Origin: Planctomycetaceae bacterium
GTDB taxonomy: Bacteria; Planctomycetota; Planctomycetia; Planctomycetales; Planctomycetaceae
NCBI GenBank assembly: GCA_041398785.1
Contig: JAWKUA010000008.1
Coordinates: forward strand, 122,001-186,000
DNA length: 64,000 bases
Direction: 5' to 3'
Under the pieces are notes generated by a model that saw only the letters and a program-made list of their open reading frames with translations, was not told the origin of the DNA and searched no databases. The position numbers were made by a program, and so were the translations under genes. Positions 46,192-55,333 of this stretch are shown here, in pieces. The stretch's first letter is position 1. Each line of letters starts with the position of its first letter.

Positions 46192-47733
46192 ATGACACAA
46201 GTTGCGGAACAGCTCACAACAACGAACTGCTGTCCGGTACCGCTGGCCGACGTGCCGGTGCTGCCCGTCGACGATTTTGCCGAGCAGCTGAGCGACGAGC
46301 TTCGCGGAAATGCCAGCGGTCTGTCGGCTCTGTTCGGAGTCCCGGGTTCCGGCCAGTCGGTGCGTCTGTATGCGGTGACGAATCATCGAGTCGCCGGGCG
46401 AGTTTCCGTGTTTGCAACGGACGTGAACGACAGCTACCCGTCATTCACCCCGCGAACCCCGCAGGCTCACTGGTTCGAACGGGAAATCGCCGAACAGTGG
46501 GGAATTGTGCCGGAGGGGCATCCGTGGCTGAAGCCCATTCGGTTTCATCGATCGTATGTCGACGGCCGTGACGCGTGGGGCCGAACGTCCGACGACGAAA
46601 TTCTGCCCTGTGTTCAGCCAGCCGGTACGGACTACTTCCGAGTGCTGGGGGACGAAATCCACGAAGTTGCCGTCGGTCCGGTGCATGCCGGCGTCATCGA
46701 ACCCGGCCACTTCCGATTCCAGTGCCACGGAGAAAACGTGTTTTCGCTGGAGATCGAACTGGGTTTTCAGCACCGCGGCATCGAACGGCAGTTGATCGGC
46801 GGCCCGGACAAACGTTCGCTGCATTTCATGGAGACACTGTCCGGCGACACGTCCGTCGGACATGGCACGGCCTATTGCCAGTTGCTGGAAGGCCTGGCAT
46901 CGGTTGAACCGCCGCTGAAATCCCACGCGATTCGGGCGATCGGCCTGGAGCTGGAACGTCTGGCCAATCATACGGGAGACCTGGGCGCTCTCGCTTTGGA
47001 CGTGGGGTTCCTGCCGACCGCTTCGTTCTGCGGGCGGCTTCGCGGCGACTGGCTGAACGCGTCGGCTCTGATTTGCGGCAACCGGTTCGGGCGGTCCCTG
47101 GTTCTGCCTGGCGGCGTGCGATTCGACATCGACACGGCGATGCGCGACGAACTTCAAAACCGTACGGAAACCGCTTTTCGGGATCTCACAGGCGCGGCCA
47201 ACCTGCTGTGGAGCACCACCAGCGTGATGGCCCGATTCGAAGACTGTGGCAGAGTGCCGCGGGAAGTCGCCGACGACCTGGGCCTGGTCGGAATGGCGGG
47301 CCGGGCCTGTGGAATCGACCGCGACGCGCGACGGGATTTTCCATCGGGAATGTACCGATTTCATCAGGTGCCGGTTTCCACCTGGCACACCGGCGACGTG
47401 TTCGCTCGCGCCTATGTGCGGTGGCTGGAAGTGCAGCGTTCGGTGAGATTCATTCAGGATCAGCTTCGCGCGCTGCCCGACACGGCGACAAAGACCGACG
47501 TTGGATCGCTGCAGCCGGATTCGCTCACGGTGTCGCTGAATGAAGGCTGGCGCGGGGAAATCTGTCACGTCGCCATCACCGACAGCGACGGGCGCTTCGC
47601 TCACTACAAGATTGTTGACCCCAGCTTCCACAACTGGATCGGTCTGGCGATGGCGCTTCGGAACCAGGAGATCTCCGACTTTCCGGTCAACAACAAGAGC
47701 TTCAATCTGAGCTACTGCGGACACGATCTGTAA
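46192..47733 (+). CDS. hyfG: HyfG-like (NuoC-NuoD) large subunit lacking NiFe cysteines
   Basis: This 513-residue protein joins a NuoC-like domain (residues ~40-140, VFATDVNDSYPSFTPRTPQAHWFEREIAEQWGI) to a NuoD/hydrogenase large-subunit domain (IELGFQHRGIERQLIG, IGLELERLANHTGDLGALALDVGF). In NiFe hydrogenases, RxCGxC near the N-terminal part and DPCxxC near the end bind the metal. Here these read LSGDTSVGHG and DPSFHNW, so no NiFe site is possible. The family is thus a hydrogenase-related (Ehr-type) complex subunit. The ATG at 46192 has AGGAA six bases before it; earlier starts do not. It follows the HTH-EIIA gene by 115 bases. Confidence 0.85.
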   Translation: MTQVAEQLTTTNCCPVPLADVPVLPVDDFAEQLSDELRGNASGLSALFGVPGSGQSVRLYAVTNHRVAGRVSVFATDVNDSYPSFTPRTPQAHWFEREIAEQWGIVPEGHPWLKPIRFHRSYVDGRDAWGRTSDDEILPCVQPAGTDYFRVLGDEIHEVAVGPVHAGVIEPGHFRFQCHGENVFSLEIELGFQHRGIERQLIGGPDKRSLHFMETLSGDTSVGHGTAYCQLLEGLASVEPPLKSHAIRAIGLELERLANHTGDLGALALDVGFLPTASFCGRLRGDWLNASALICGNRFGRSLVLPGGVRFDIDTAMRDELQNRTETAFRDLTGAANLLWSTTSVMARFEDCGRVPREVADDLGLVGMAGRACGIDRDARRDFPSGMYRFHQVPVSTWHTGDVFARAYVRWLEVQRSVRFIQDQLRALPDTATKTDVGSLQPDSLTVSLNEGWRGEICHVAITDSDGRFAHYKIVDPSFHNWIGLAMALRNQEISDFPVNNKSFNLSYCGHDL

Positions 47734-47774
47734 GCGGCCGGAATCCATTTACTGAAACGGAAACCTGCTTTCCC

Positions 47775-48551
47775 ATGCTGAGAATTCTGAATGAACGTCG
47801 CTGCCAGGGCCATCGAACGATGTCATGGCCTGACGGCGAGGCACCAAAGTTGCCGGAGCGTTTTCGCGGGCTGCCGGTGATTGATTCGTCGAAATGTCCG
47901 GACGGCTGCCGAGCTTGCGCCGACGCGTGTCCCACGGACGCGATCACACTGAACGGTTCGATGAAACTGGATCTCGGCCGTTGCCTCTTCTGCACCGACT
48001 GCACCGACGCGTGTCCGGAAGGTGCGATCGAGTACACACAGGACTTTCGCCTTGCTGCGCGGACTCGGGAGGATCTGATTCTTGACGGCCAGGCTTTTCG
48101 AATCGCGGACGCTCTGGAAGAAAAGTCGCGAAAGCTGTTCGGGCGATCCCTTCAGCTCCGTCAGGTCAGCGCGGGCGGATGTAACGGCTGTGAAGCGGAT
48201 ATTAACGTGCTGGGGACGATCGTTTTTGACCTGAGTCGTTTTGGAATTCATGTCGTCGCGTCTCCCCGTCACGCCGACGGGCTGATCATAACCGGGCCGG
48301 TGACCGACAACATGAAGCTGGCTCTGCAAAAGACGTACGATGCCGTCCCTGCGCCGAAGATTGTGGTTGCCGTCGGAGCCTGTGCGATCAGCGGTGGTCC
48401 GTTCGTCGACAATCCGGAACAGCACAACGGCGCGGACGGAATCGTGCCCGTCGACATGTACATTCCCGGTTGCCCGCCGCATCCTATGACAATTCTGGAC
48501 GGCCTGCTGCGACTGCTCGGCCGGATTGAAGACGGCTCACGGCGGACGTGA
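47775..48551 (+). CDS. hyfI: Ferredoxin-HyfI (NuoB-like) fusion subunit
   Basis: This 258-residue protein has an N-terminal 2[4Fe-4S] ferredoxin domain with two cluster motifs (CPDGCRACADACPTDAI and CLFCTDCTDACPEGAI; the first has an unusual spacing). A NuoB/HyfI domain follows (~125-245), with the N2-type cluster cysteines in GGCNGCEADIN, VGACAISGG and GCPPHP. In hydrogenase-4 complexes the ferredoxin (HyfH) and HyfI are separate proteins; here one chain passes electrons from ferredoxin clusters to the N2-like cluster. It lies 41 bases after hyfG. The N-terminus could also begin at the ATG at 47820. Confidence 0.9.
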   Translation: MLRILNERRCQGHRTMSWPDGEAPKLPERFRGLPVIDSSKCPDGCRACADACPTDAITLNGSMKLDLGRCLFCTDCTDACPEGAIEYTQDFRLAARTREDLILDGQAFRIADALEEKSRKLFGRSLQLRQVSAGGCNGCEADINVLGTIVFDLSRFGIHVVASPRHADGLIITGPVTDNMKLALQKTYDAVPAPKIVVAVGACAISGGPFVDNPEQHNGADGIVPVDMYIPGCPPHPMTILDGLLRLLGRIEDGSRRT

Positions 48552-48846
48552 TCCTTACCGTCCTTTCATGACCGCGCACCGATCGGGACGGCAACGCTGC
48601 CGCGTTGTTCGTCCGCAGGCACGTGCGGCCCGTTGGAGTGCGGCGACCGGTCGCCGCTTTGGTTTTCACGTGGTCGGCGAATAGCCGTGAACCGCACGGC
48701 ATCACAAATTTCGTCCTCTCTGCGAAACCCAAAGCGATGCTGAATCATCGCACTCCAAAACATCGGTCGGTTCGGGGATTTCGGATTGCCCAGGTCGCCA
48801 GACAGTCTGGCGCGGAGTACATCGTCCGGCATCCGGAAGTCGCGTC

Positions 48847-48883
48847 GTGCAGTAAGTTGCGTCTCGTCTGCAGAGGATTGCAT
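48847..48883. promoter_or_regulatory. Paired palindromic activator sites upstream of dabA
   Basis: GTGCAGTAAGTTGCGT (48847-48862) and CTGCAGAGGATTGCAT (48868-48883) start 21 bp apart, matching the pairs at 36334 and 45045. They lie ~140-165 bp upstream of the predicted start near 49016. The rest of 48552-49127 holds no gene that I can support. Confidence 0.6.
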
Positions 48884-48989
48884 GAGAGCGGCGCGATCTT
48901 GCCCGGACACACGCAAGTCGCGGGAATTCCCACCGAATATCTGTGAATTCCCGACAAGATCCGGGGAGGTCCGGGGCAGCGGCCCCGGT

Positions 48990-49005
48990 TGGCACGGCCA
49001 TTGCT
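48990..49005 (+). promoter_or_regulatory. Sigma-54 promoter of the dab operon
   Basis: TGGCACGGCCATTGCT is an exact match to the consensus TGGCACG-N4-TTGCW. Predicted start of transcription near 49016, about 112 bases before the dabA GTG. Confidence 0.85.
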
Positions 49006-49127
49006 AAAAGGTGTGACGGCCCGTTCGCGGTCCGGAGTCTCAACGCTCCGACCGCCGCGGAACCGCAGAAATTCACCGGGCGTCTCGGGCCGGCACTTGC
49101 CCGAGTTCACGATTCAGGAACCGTACG

Positions 49128-52100
49128 GTGTCGACAGCTTCCATCGCAGATCATGTTAAGAACGCCGGCTCGGGTTTCGTCGGCGAGCAGCCGGATCTTC
49201 GGCAGATCATGAAGCGCGTGACGCCGCTGCTGCCCACGCAGGGGCCGATCGAGGTCTTCGTCTATCTGAACCCACTGGAGGCGTTCGAAGGCATGCCGTT
49301 TCATGACGGCGTGCTGGCTGCGCAGCGCGTTTACGGAGGAAACCCGTACTTTCCGGAATCCAAATATCGCGAGCTGCTGACAGCCGGTCGCATCACCACC
49401 GCCGATCTGGAAGCCGTCTTGCGGGAAGAGCTTGGTGAGCAGGATGACGACCGGATCGACGCTCTGGGAACACGTCTGCAGCTTCGGATGGCGATGCTGC
49501 GGCATCCGCTGCATGTGGGTCCGGACGCGGAGCTGAAGTGGGTCGTCGCGGAAACGGATGCGCTGGATCGCTTCCGTCATGAAGTACCCGTTCGCGTGCG
49601 GGAAAGAACGCTCGCCGACACTCGCGAATGGTTTACGGAACGGCTGACCGGCGCGGCGGAAGATCCGTCGTGTTCGGACGAGCAGTTCCGCGAATTGACG
49701 GACGACATGTTCAGCCGCTACGGACGTCGCCTCAGTCGCTGGCGCGAGCGGCGCTGGGAAGCGGTTTCTCTGCAGTTGCTGTGGCGAGTCTGCCGGCAGG
49801 GCGTCGAAGACGTTTCGGCCGGTCATCCGCCGCAGGAACGGCTTCTGACGCCGCGGGAAATCCTGCTGAAGGCCACCGGTGAAGACATCAACCGCTACGT
49901 TCATGATGTTCTGATCCGGCTTTGCGGTGCGTTTCTGGATCAGGGGTACGCGGACTGGAAGATGCCCCATCGCGACCGGGGGCTGTATCACGCGTTCCTG
50001 TCGCTGTATTCCCAGCATCGCAGCGTCCCGGAGCAATGGACTCGCGACCTGCGGGATGAACTGTTGACGCTTCAAAGGGAAAACACGTCGGCGGAAGAAT
50101 CAATCGAAGAGTCGCTGGACATTCTGGGCGTGGCCGCGGCGGATCGCGAAGAGTTCATCACACAAACGCTGCTGTCGCTGCGCGGCTGGGCGGGAATGAT
50201 CTGGCAGCTTGAGAATGCTCCCGGATGGGTGGTGCGTCCGGCTCCAAAGGGATCCATCGTCGACTACCTGGCGATCCAGTTGATCCTGGAACGGCAGGCG
50301 ATCGCGTATATCGGCCGGGAAGTTCTGGGAGTGTCCGGTCCGATCAGCAGAGTGGTCGCAGAGGCCGCCGCACTGATTCCGGAGCCTCGACCGCTGAACG
50401 TCGAGCGCCGCGCGTTTCTGCTGTTTCAGGTGGGACAAATGCTGGGCTGGCAGCCGCGAGTGCTGCTGTCTCTGACTCGGCAACAGTGGGCGCAACTGGT
50501 CAGTGAGTTCGAGAACTTCTCTGCGCTGGAACGTCGCCGGGTGTTCCATGAAGCCTACGAACGGCGGTACCGCGTGGCGGCTCTGGATGCCTTCGAAATC
50601 CACTCCCGTCGCCGCCGGCGACTGAGAGAAAAAAGCACAGCGGACACGTTTCAGCCGCCGACGTTTCAGATCATGACCTGCATCGATGACCGTGAAGAGT
50701 CGTTCCGCAGGCATATTGAAGAAGTGGCGCCGGAATGTGAGACGTTCGCCGCCGCCGGATTCTTTGCCGTGGCGATGAACTACAAGGGAGCCACGGACAG
50801 CTTCTATAAGCCTCTTTGTCCCGTCGTTATCGACCCGGTGCATTATGTTCAGGAGGACGTGGGTTACACGTTCGAAGGCATGCATCACAGCCGCGCTCAG
50901 CTTCGAAACCGGCTGGGGTGGGCGACGTATCTGTTCCACACTCGCAGCCGCACGTTTATCGGCGGCGTGTTTACGGGAATCGCCGGTTCACTGGCGACCG
51001 TGCCACTCGTCGCGCGAGTTCTGTTTCCGCACCTGACCTCCAGAATTCGCAGCCGTGTCGGAGCACTGCTGAAACCGCCGCCGGTGACTCGGCTGCAGTT
51101 GCTGCGGCATCAGGAAACTCCCGGTCCGAACAATGGCCATGTCGGTTACACGCTGCAGGAAATGGCGGGCATCGTGGAACGCCTGCTGCAGGACATCGGC
51201 CTGATCGAAACGGAAAAATTCTCGCGACTGTTCGTTGTCTGCGGTCATGGTTCTTCCAGTCTGAACAACCCGCACGAATCCGCATACTGCTGCGGAGCCT
51301 GCGCCGGAAAACGGGGCGGTCCCAATGCCCGGGCATTCGCCGAAATGGCGAACGACTGGCGAGTCCGTGCGATGCTGGACGAACGCGGCCTGCACATTCC
51401 GGAAGACACGGTTTTCGTCGGGGCCTATCACAACACCTGTGACGATTCCGTCGTGTACTACGACCTTGACCGGCTGCCGGCGTCGCATCGCACGGACTTC
51501 GAAGTCGCGCGCACCGCGATCGACGACGCTCGCAGACGCAACGCTCACGAACGCTGCCGCCGGTTTGTTTCGGCACCGCTGACACTCACCGCCGACGAAG
51601 CGCTGAGACACGTGGAATCACGTTCTCAGGACCTGGCGCAGGTTCGCCCGGAATACGACCACGCTACCAACGCGCTGTGCATCGTCGGACGGCGGGAATG
51701 GACTCGCGGCCTGTTTCTGGACCGCCGCGCGTTCCTTTCGTCGTACGACCCCGGTCAGGACGATGAACAGTCCAGCATTCTGCTGCGGATTCTTGCCGCG
51801 GCGATACCCGTCTGTTCGGGCATCAACCTGCAGTTTTACTTTTCGACAGTGGACAACGTTCGTTACGGAGCCGGGTCAAAGCTGCCGCACAACCTGGCGT
51901 CACTGCTGGGTGTGATGGAAGGTTCGTCCAGCGACCTTCGCACCGGCGTCTATGCCCAGGTCACGGAGATTCACGAGCCACTGCGGCTGCTGTTCGTGAT
52001 TGAAACGACCACTCAGGCCATGCTGTCCATCATGGATCGAAATGCCGTCATCGGCCGTCTGTGCCGAGGCGGCTGGGTCCAACTGGCGGTCATTGACGCC

Positions 52101-52256
52101 GAGACTTCCACAATTGAACTGTTCCGGAACGGCCGGTTCGAACCCTACGAAGCGTCGACGGACCAGCTGGGAGAAGCCGTTTCGTCGCTGGAATGCTACG
52201 CCGGTTCGCGCGGCCACTTGCGGTTTCAGTCCATCGAGGAAACGGAAGTCGAATAG
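49128..52256 (+). CDS. dabA: DabA (DUF2309) inorganic-carbon accumulation subunit
   Basis: This 1042-residue protein is a full-length DUF2309/DabA member. The beta-carbonic-anhydrase-like zinc site of DabA (Cys, Asp, His, Cys) is kept: Cys518 and Asp520 in MTCIDDREE, His707 in VCGHGSS, Cys722 in YCCGAC (assignment inferred by alignment of spacing). DabA with DabB forms a membrane complex that drives CO2 to bicarbonate in the cytoplasm using an ion gradient. The start is GTG, with AGGAA seven bases upstream. It lies first in a four-gene operon under a perfect sigma-54 promoter. Confidence 0.95.
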   Translation: MSTASIADHVKNAGSGFVGEQPDLRQIMKRVTPLLPTQGPIEVFVYLNPLEAFEGMPFHDGVLAAQRVYGGNPYFPESKYRELLTAGRITTADLEAVLREELGEQDDDRIDALGTRLQLRMAMLRHPLHVGPDAELKWVVAETDALDRFRHEVPVRVRERTLADTREWFTERLTGAAEDPSCSDEQFRELTDDMFSRYGRRLSRWRERRWEAVSLQLLWRVCRQGVEDVSAGHPPQERLLTPREILLKATGEDINRYVHDVLIRLCGAFLDQGYADWKMPHRDRGLYHAFLSLYSQHRSVPEQWTRDLRDELLTLQRENTSAEESIEESLDILGVAAADREEFITQTLLSLRGWAGMIWQLENAPGWVVRPAPKGSIVDYLAIQLILERQAIAYIGREVLGVSGPISRVVAEAAALIPEPRPLNVERRAFLLFQVGQMLGWQPRVLLSLTRQQWAQLVSEFENFSALERRRVFHEAYERRYRVAALDAFEIHSRRRRRLREKSTADTFQPPTFQIMTCIDDREESFRRHIEEVAPECETFAAAGFFAVAMNYKGATDSFYKPLCPVVIDPVHYVQEDVGYTFEGMHHSRAQLRNRLGWATYLFHTRSRTFIGGVFTGIAGSLATVPLVARVLFPHLTSRIRSRVGALLKPPPVTRLQLLRHQETPGPNNGHVGYTLQEMAGIVERLLQDIGLIETEKFSRLFVVCGHGSSSLNNPHESAYCCGACAGKRGGPNARAFAEMANDWRVRAMLDERGLHIPEDTVFVGAYHNTCDDSVVYYDLDRLPASHRTDFEVARTAIDDARRRNAHERCRRFVSAPLTLTADEALRHVESRSQDLAQVRPEYDHATNALCIVGRREWTRGLFLDRRAFLSSYDPGQDDEQSSILLRILAAAIPVCSGINLQFYFSTVDNVRYGAGSKLPHNLASLLGVMEGSSSDLRTGVYAQVTEIHEPLRLLFVIETTTQAMLSIMDRNAVIGRLCRGGWVQLAVIDAETSTIELFRNGRFEPYEASTDQLGEAVSSLECYAGSRGHLRFQSIEETEVE

Positions 52257-52376
52257 CTTCAATTTGCACACAAACGTCTATTTGCCGCGCGTCGCCATTG
52301 AACAGGTCGGGCGGCATTTACATGTCTCAGGCCACTTTTCCGTTCTTCAGCACCACCAGCTATCGAGTCACTTCAA

Positions 52377-53783
52377 TTGTTCGCCGATCACACCATCACG
52401 ATTGAATCCGTCTATCAGGGTCTGGGGCTGATTGTCGTCGCCAGTCCGCTGGCACTGCTGGCGATGATCGGGCTGCCGATGCTGTTCGGTCGTCCTGTGG
52501 AAGAACCTGTCCAGGCGGGGCTCACGAAGCTGGCCGTATCGTTCGGCCTGGTGGCGGCGGTCGGAATCCTCGGGATGATGCTGGCCTTCGACGCGCGCAG
52601 CGTGCCGATCGATATCGGAAACTGGGTCGTGATCCCGCAGGAAGAGTTCCACTTTCATCTGAAGTTTGTCTTCGACCGGCTATCCGTGCCGTTTGCCATC
52701 CTGTCGTTCGTGCTGTGCGGTACCGTGGGAGCCTTTGCCAGCGTGTATCTGCACCGCGAAACCGGCTTCGGTCGGTTCTTTCTGCTGTACGCTGTGTTTC
52801 TGCTGGGGATGGTCGTTTCCTCGCTGGCCGGGACGATTGAAACACTGTTTTTCGGCTGGGAGCTGGTCGGACTGTCGTCCGCGCTGCTGATCGCTTTTTT
52901 TCACGAACGTCCCGGTCCGGTTCGCAACGGACATCGAGTCTGGACGGTCTATCGAGTGGCCGACGCCGCGTTTCTGGTCGCCGCTCTGACGCTGCACCAC
53001 CTGACGGGAGCCGGCGACTTCGAGAAGCTGATGGGAACCGGACCCTGGCCGGAAGGCGTTGCAGCCATTGATTCCAGCCACGCATTGATCGTTGGTCTGT
53101 TGCTGCTGGTCGCGGCGGCCGGCAAGTCCGGCATGGTTCCGTTTTCCGGCTGGCTTCCGCGCGCGATGGAAGGTCCGACGCCGTCCAGCGCCATCTTCTA
53201 CGGAGCGCTTTCCGTTCACCTGGGAACGTATCTGCTGCTGCGAGTCAGTCCGCTGCTGGCCGCTTCGGTGCCGCTTAGTATTGCTGTGATCGTGCTGGGA
53301 CTGGTGTCCGCAGTTTTCGGAACGCTGGCTTCGCGCGTGCAGGCCGACGTGAAGAACGCTCTGGCATTCGCCTCACTGACACAGGTCGGAATCATCACTG
53401 TGGAGATCGGCTGCGGTCTGCGGTACATCGCCCTGATCCACATGATCGGTCATGCCTGCCTGCGAACTCTGCAGTTGCTGCGTGCTCCTTCGGTGCTGAA
53501 GGACTATCAGTCTCTGGAAAACGCGATCGGAGAACGATTGTCAACCGGGCCGTCTTTCTGGGAGCGACTTGTCCCGGAACGGCGCCGATCCTGGCTGTAC
53601 TGTTTTTCGCTGGAACGCGGCTTCCTTGACGGGTTCCTGAATGAATTCATTGTCCGTCCGTTCATTCGACTGTTTCGCTGGTGTGACATGCAGGAGCGTC
53701 GCTGGACCTCCGTCATTGGCGGCGCTGCCGCGGAGTCGGACCGAATCACGCCGTTCAGAGATTCGCTGGAGGACGTGGTCTGA
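52377..53783 (+). CDS. dabB: DabB-like NuoL-type membrane subunit
   Basis: This 468-residue membrane protein is of the proton-conducting transporter family: FFGWELVGLSSALLIAFF holds the channel Glu, AGKSGMVPFSGWLPRAMEGPTPSSA the Lys, and RVQADVKNALAFASLTQVGI the third signature. It is the normal partner of DabA and lets H+ or Na+ flow in. The start is unusual: the only in-frame start is a TTG at 52377 without a clear Shine-Dalgarno; an ATG at 52322 is in another frame and its 27-codon frame overlaps. The gap after dabA is 120 bases. Confidence 0.85.
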   Translation: MFADHTITIESVYQGLGLIVVASPLALLAMIGLPMLFGRPVEEPVQAGLTKLAVSFGLVAAVGILGMMLAFDARSVPIDIGNWVVIPQEEFHFHLKFVFDRLSVPFAILSFVLCGTVGAFASVYLHRETGFGRFFLLYAVFLLGMVVSSLAGTIETLFFGWELVGLSSALLIAFFHERPGPVRNGHRVWTVYRVADAAFLVAALTLHHLTGAGDFEKLMGTGPWPEGVAAIDSSHALIVGLLLLVAAAGKSGMVPFSGWLPRAMEGPTPSSAIFYGALSVHLGTYLLLRVSPLLAASVPLSIAVIVLGLVSAVFGTLASRVQADVKNALAFASLTQVGIITVEIGCGLRYIALIHMIGHACLRTLQLLRAPSVLKDYQSLENAIGERLSTGPSFWERLVPERRRSWLYCFSLERGFLDGFLNEFIVRPFIRLFRWCDMQERRWTSVIGGAAAESDRITPFRDSLEDVV

Positions 53784-55327
53784 TGTCAGAACTTCATCTT
53801 CCCTGGCTGGAATTGTCGGTCATCATTCCGCTTCTCGGCGGACTCTGGGTTTCGCAGATGGTGAACCGAGACCGCGCTCGCACGGTCAGCATCGCGATCT
53901 GCACGGTCACCCTGCTGTGTGCCGCCGGTGAGTGGATCGATTTCAGTTCTCTGGGCCAGTTCGAAGCGCACGATCACTGGAATGTCCCCGGCAACCTGTT
54001 CCACACGGACATTTTTGTTGTCGACGAACTGAGTGCTCCGCTGTTGCCGCTGGCGGCGATGCTTTACGCCGTGACCGTCATGACCACGCTGCGAACAAAG
54101 GTCAACCGCTTTTCGTTCGGCTGGACGTTGTTCTCCGAAGCGATCCTGCTGGCGACGTTAAGCTGCCGCGAACCGTGGGTCATCGTCGGGCTGCTGTCGC
54201 TGGCCACGATTCCTCCGTGGATTGAAATCCGGCACCGGCGACAGTCCTCCCGGTTCTACTGCCTGCACATGGGACTGTTTGTTGTCCTGCTGTGTGCCGG
54301 TCAGGCGCTGGTTCCCGCAGACGCGTCGGCGGCCAACCCGCCACTGATCGCCGGATGTCTGCTGACCGCGGCTGCGCTGATTCGCAGCGGAGTCGCTCCC
54401 CTGCACTGCTGGATCACAGATCTGTTCGAGAAAGTGACGTTCGGGACCGGACTGCTGTTCGTGACTCCCATGACCGGGGCCTACGCGGTCATTCGACTGG
54501 TGCTGCCGATTGCTCCCGACTGGGCGCTGCAGAGCATCGCAATTGTGTCGCTGTTCACTGCCGTGTACGCGGCCGGCATGGCGCTGGTGCAGCACGATTC
54601 CCGCCGATTCTTCTGCTACGTCTTCCTGAGTCATTCGTCACTGGTGCTGGTCGGTCTGGAAATGGCGACGCCGGTAGGACTGACGGGCGCACTTTGTGTC
54701 TGGCTGTCCGTCGGCATTTCTCTGCTGGGATTCGGCCTGACCTTGAGAAGCATCGAAGCCCGCACCGGGCGGCTGTCTCTGGACAGCTTTCACGGACTGT
54801 ATGAACACACGCCCGTGCTGGCAGGACTTTTCCTGCTGACGAGCCTGGCGTCGATTGGGTTTCCCGGAACGATCGGGTTCGTCGGTACGGAGCTGCTGAT
54901 CGAAGGAGTGGTCGCCGTGTATCCGCTGGTCGGTCTGGCGATGGTGCTTGCCGCGGCACTGAACGGGATCGCAGTCGTGCTGGCGTACTTTCGTGTCTTC
55001 ACGGGAACTCGGCACATGGCCTCCGTCTCGCTGGAATGCCGGCCGTGCGAACGGGTCGCCATCCTGGTTCTGGCGGCTCTGATCATCGGCGGCGGTTTGT
55101 ATCCGCAGCCCGAAGTCGTATCGCGCTATCACGCAGCGGAAGCTTTGATGAAGCAGCGCGGCGTGGCGGCAAGAACAAGCGACCATCACGCCGAGGAAGT
55201 CGGCGAACACACCTCCCCTGCACCCCTGCCGGATGTTTCTCCTGCGATCAGACTGCTTCCGCCCCAGGCAGAAGCGGTTTCCCCCACAACGCTGGCTGAT
55301 CGACCGGCGATTCATCTGAGTTTTTGA
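53783..55327 (+). CDS. Second NuoL/NuoM-like membrane subunit of the dab operon
   Basis: This 514-residue protein has ~13 hydrophobic segments and weaker antiporter motifs: LTAAALIRSGVAPLHCWITDLFEKV (an Arg where a Lys is usual), QHDSRRFFCYVFLSHSSLVL, and a C-terminal part like NuoM/HyfB. The TGATG overlap with dabB shows translational coupling. Classical dab operons have one NuoL-like gene; extra subunits are seen in some bacteria. The changed key Lys suggests that it is a structural or regulatory partner rather than a second channel. The C-terminal ~60 residues are soluble and low-complexity. Confidence 0.8.
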   Translation: MSELHLPWLELSVIIPLLGGLWVSQMVNRDRARTVSIAICTVTLLCAAGEWIDFSSLGQFEAHDHWNVPGNLFHTDIFVVDELSAPLLPLAAMLYAVTVMTTLRTKVNRFSFGWTLFSEAILLATLSCREPWVIVGLLSLATIPPWIEIRHRRQSSRFYCLHMGLFVVLLCAGQALVPADASAANPPLIAGCLLTAAALIRSGVAPLHCWITDLFEKVTFGTGLLFVTPMTGAYAVIRLVLPIAPDWALQSIAIVSLFTAVYAAGMALVQHDSRRFFCYVFLSHSSLVLVGLEMATPVGLTGALCVWLSVGISLLGFGLTLRSIEARTGRLSLDSFHGLYEHTPVLAGLFLLTSLASIGFPGTIGFVGTELLIEGVVAVYPLVGLAMVLAAALNGIAVVLAYFRVFTGTRHMASVSLECRPCERVAILVLAALIIGGGLYPQPEVVSRYHAAEALMKQRGVAARTSDHHAEEVGEHTSPAPLPDVSPAIRLLPPQAEAVSPTTLADRPAIHLSF

Positions 55328-55333
55328 GAAAGC

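Noticed and set aside
46192..48551. A functional NiFe hydrogenase 4
   Set aside because: The large subunit has no metal-binding cysteine pairs and no maturation genes (hyp) are seen nearby.
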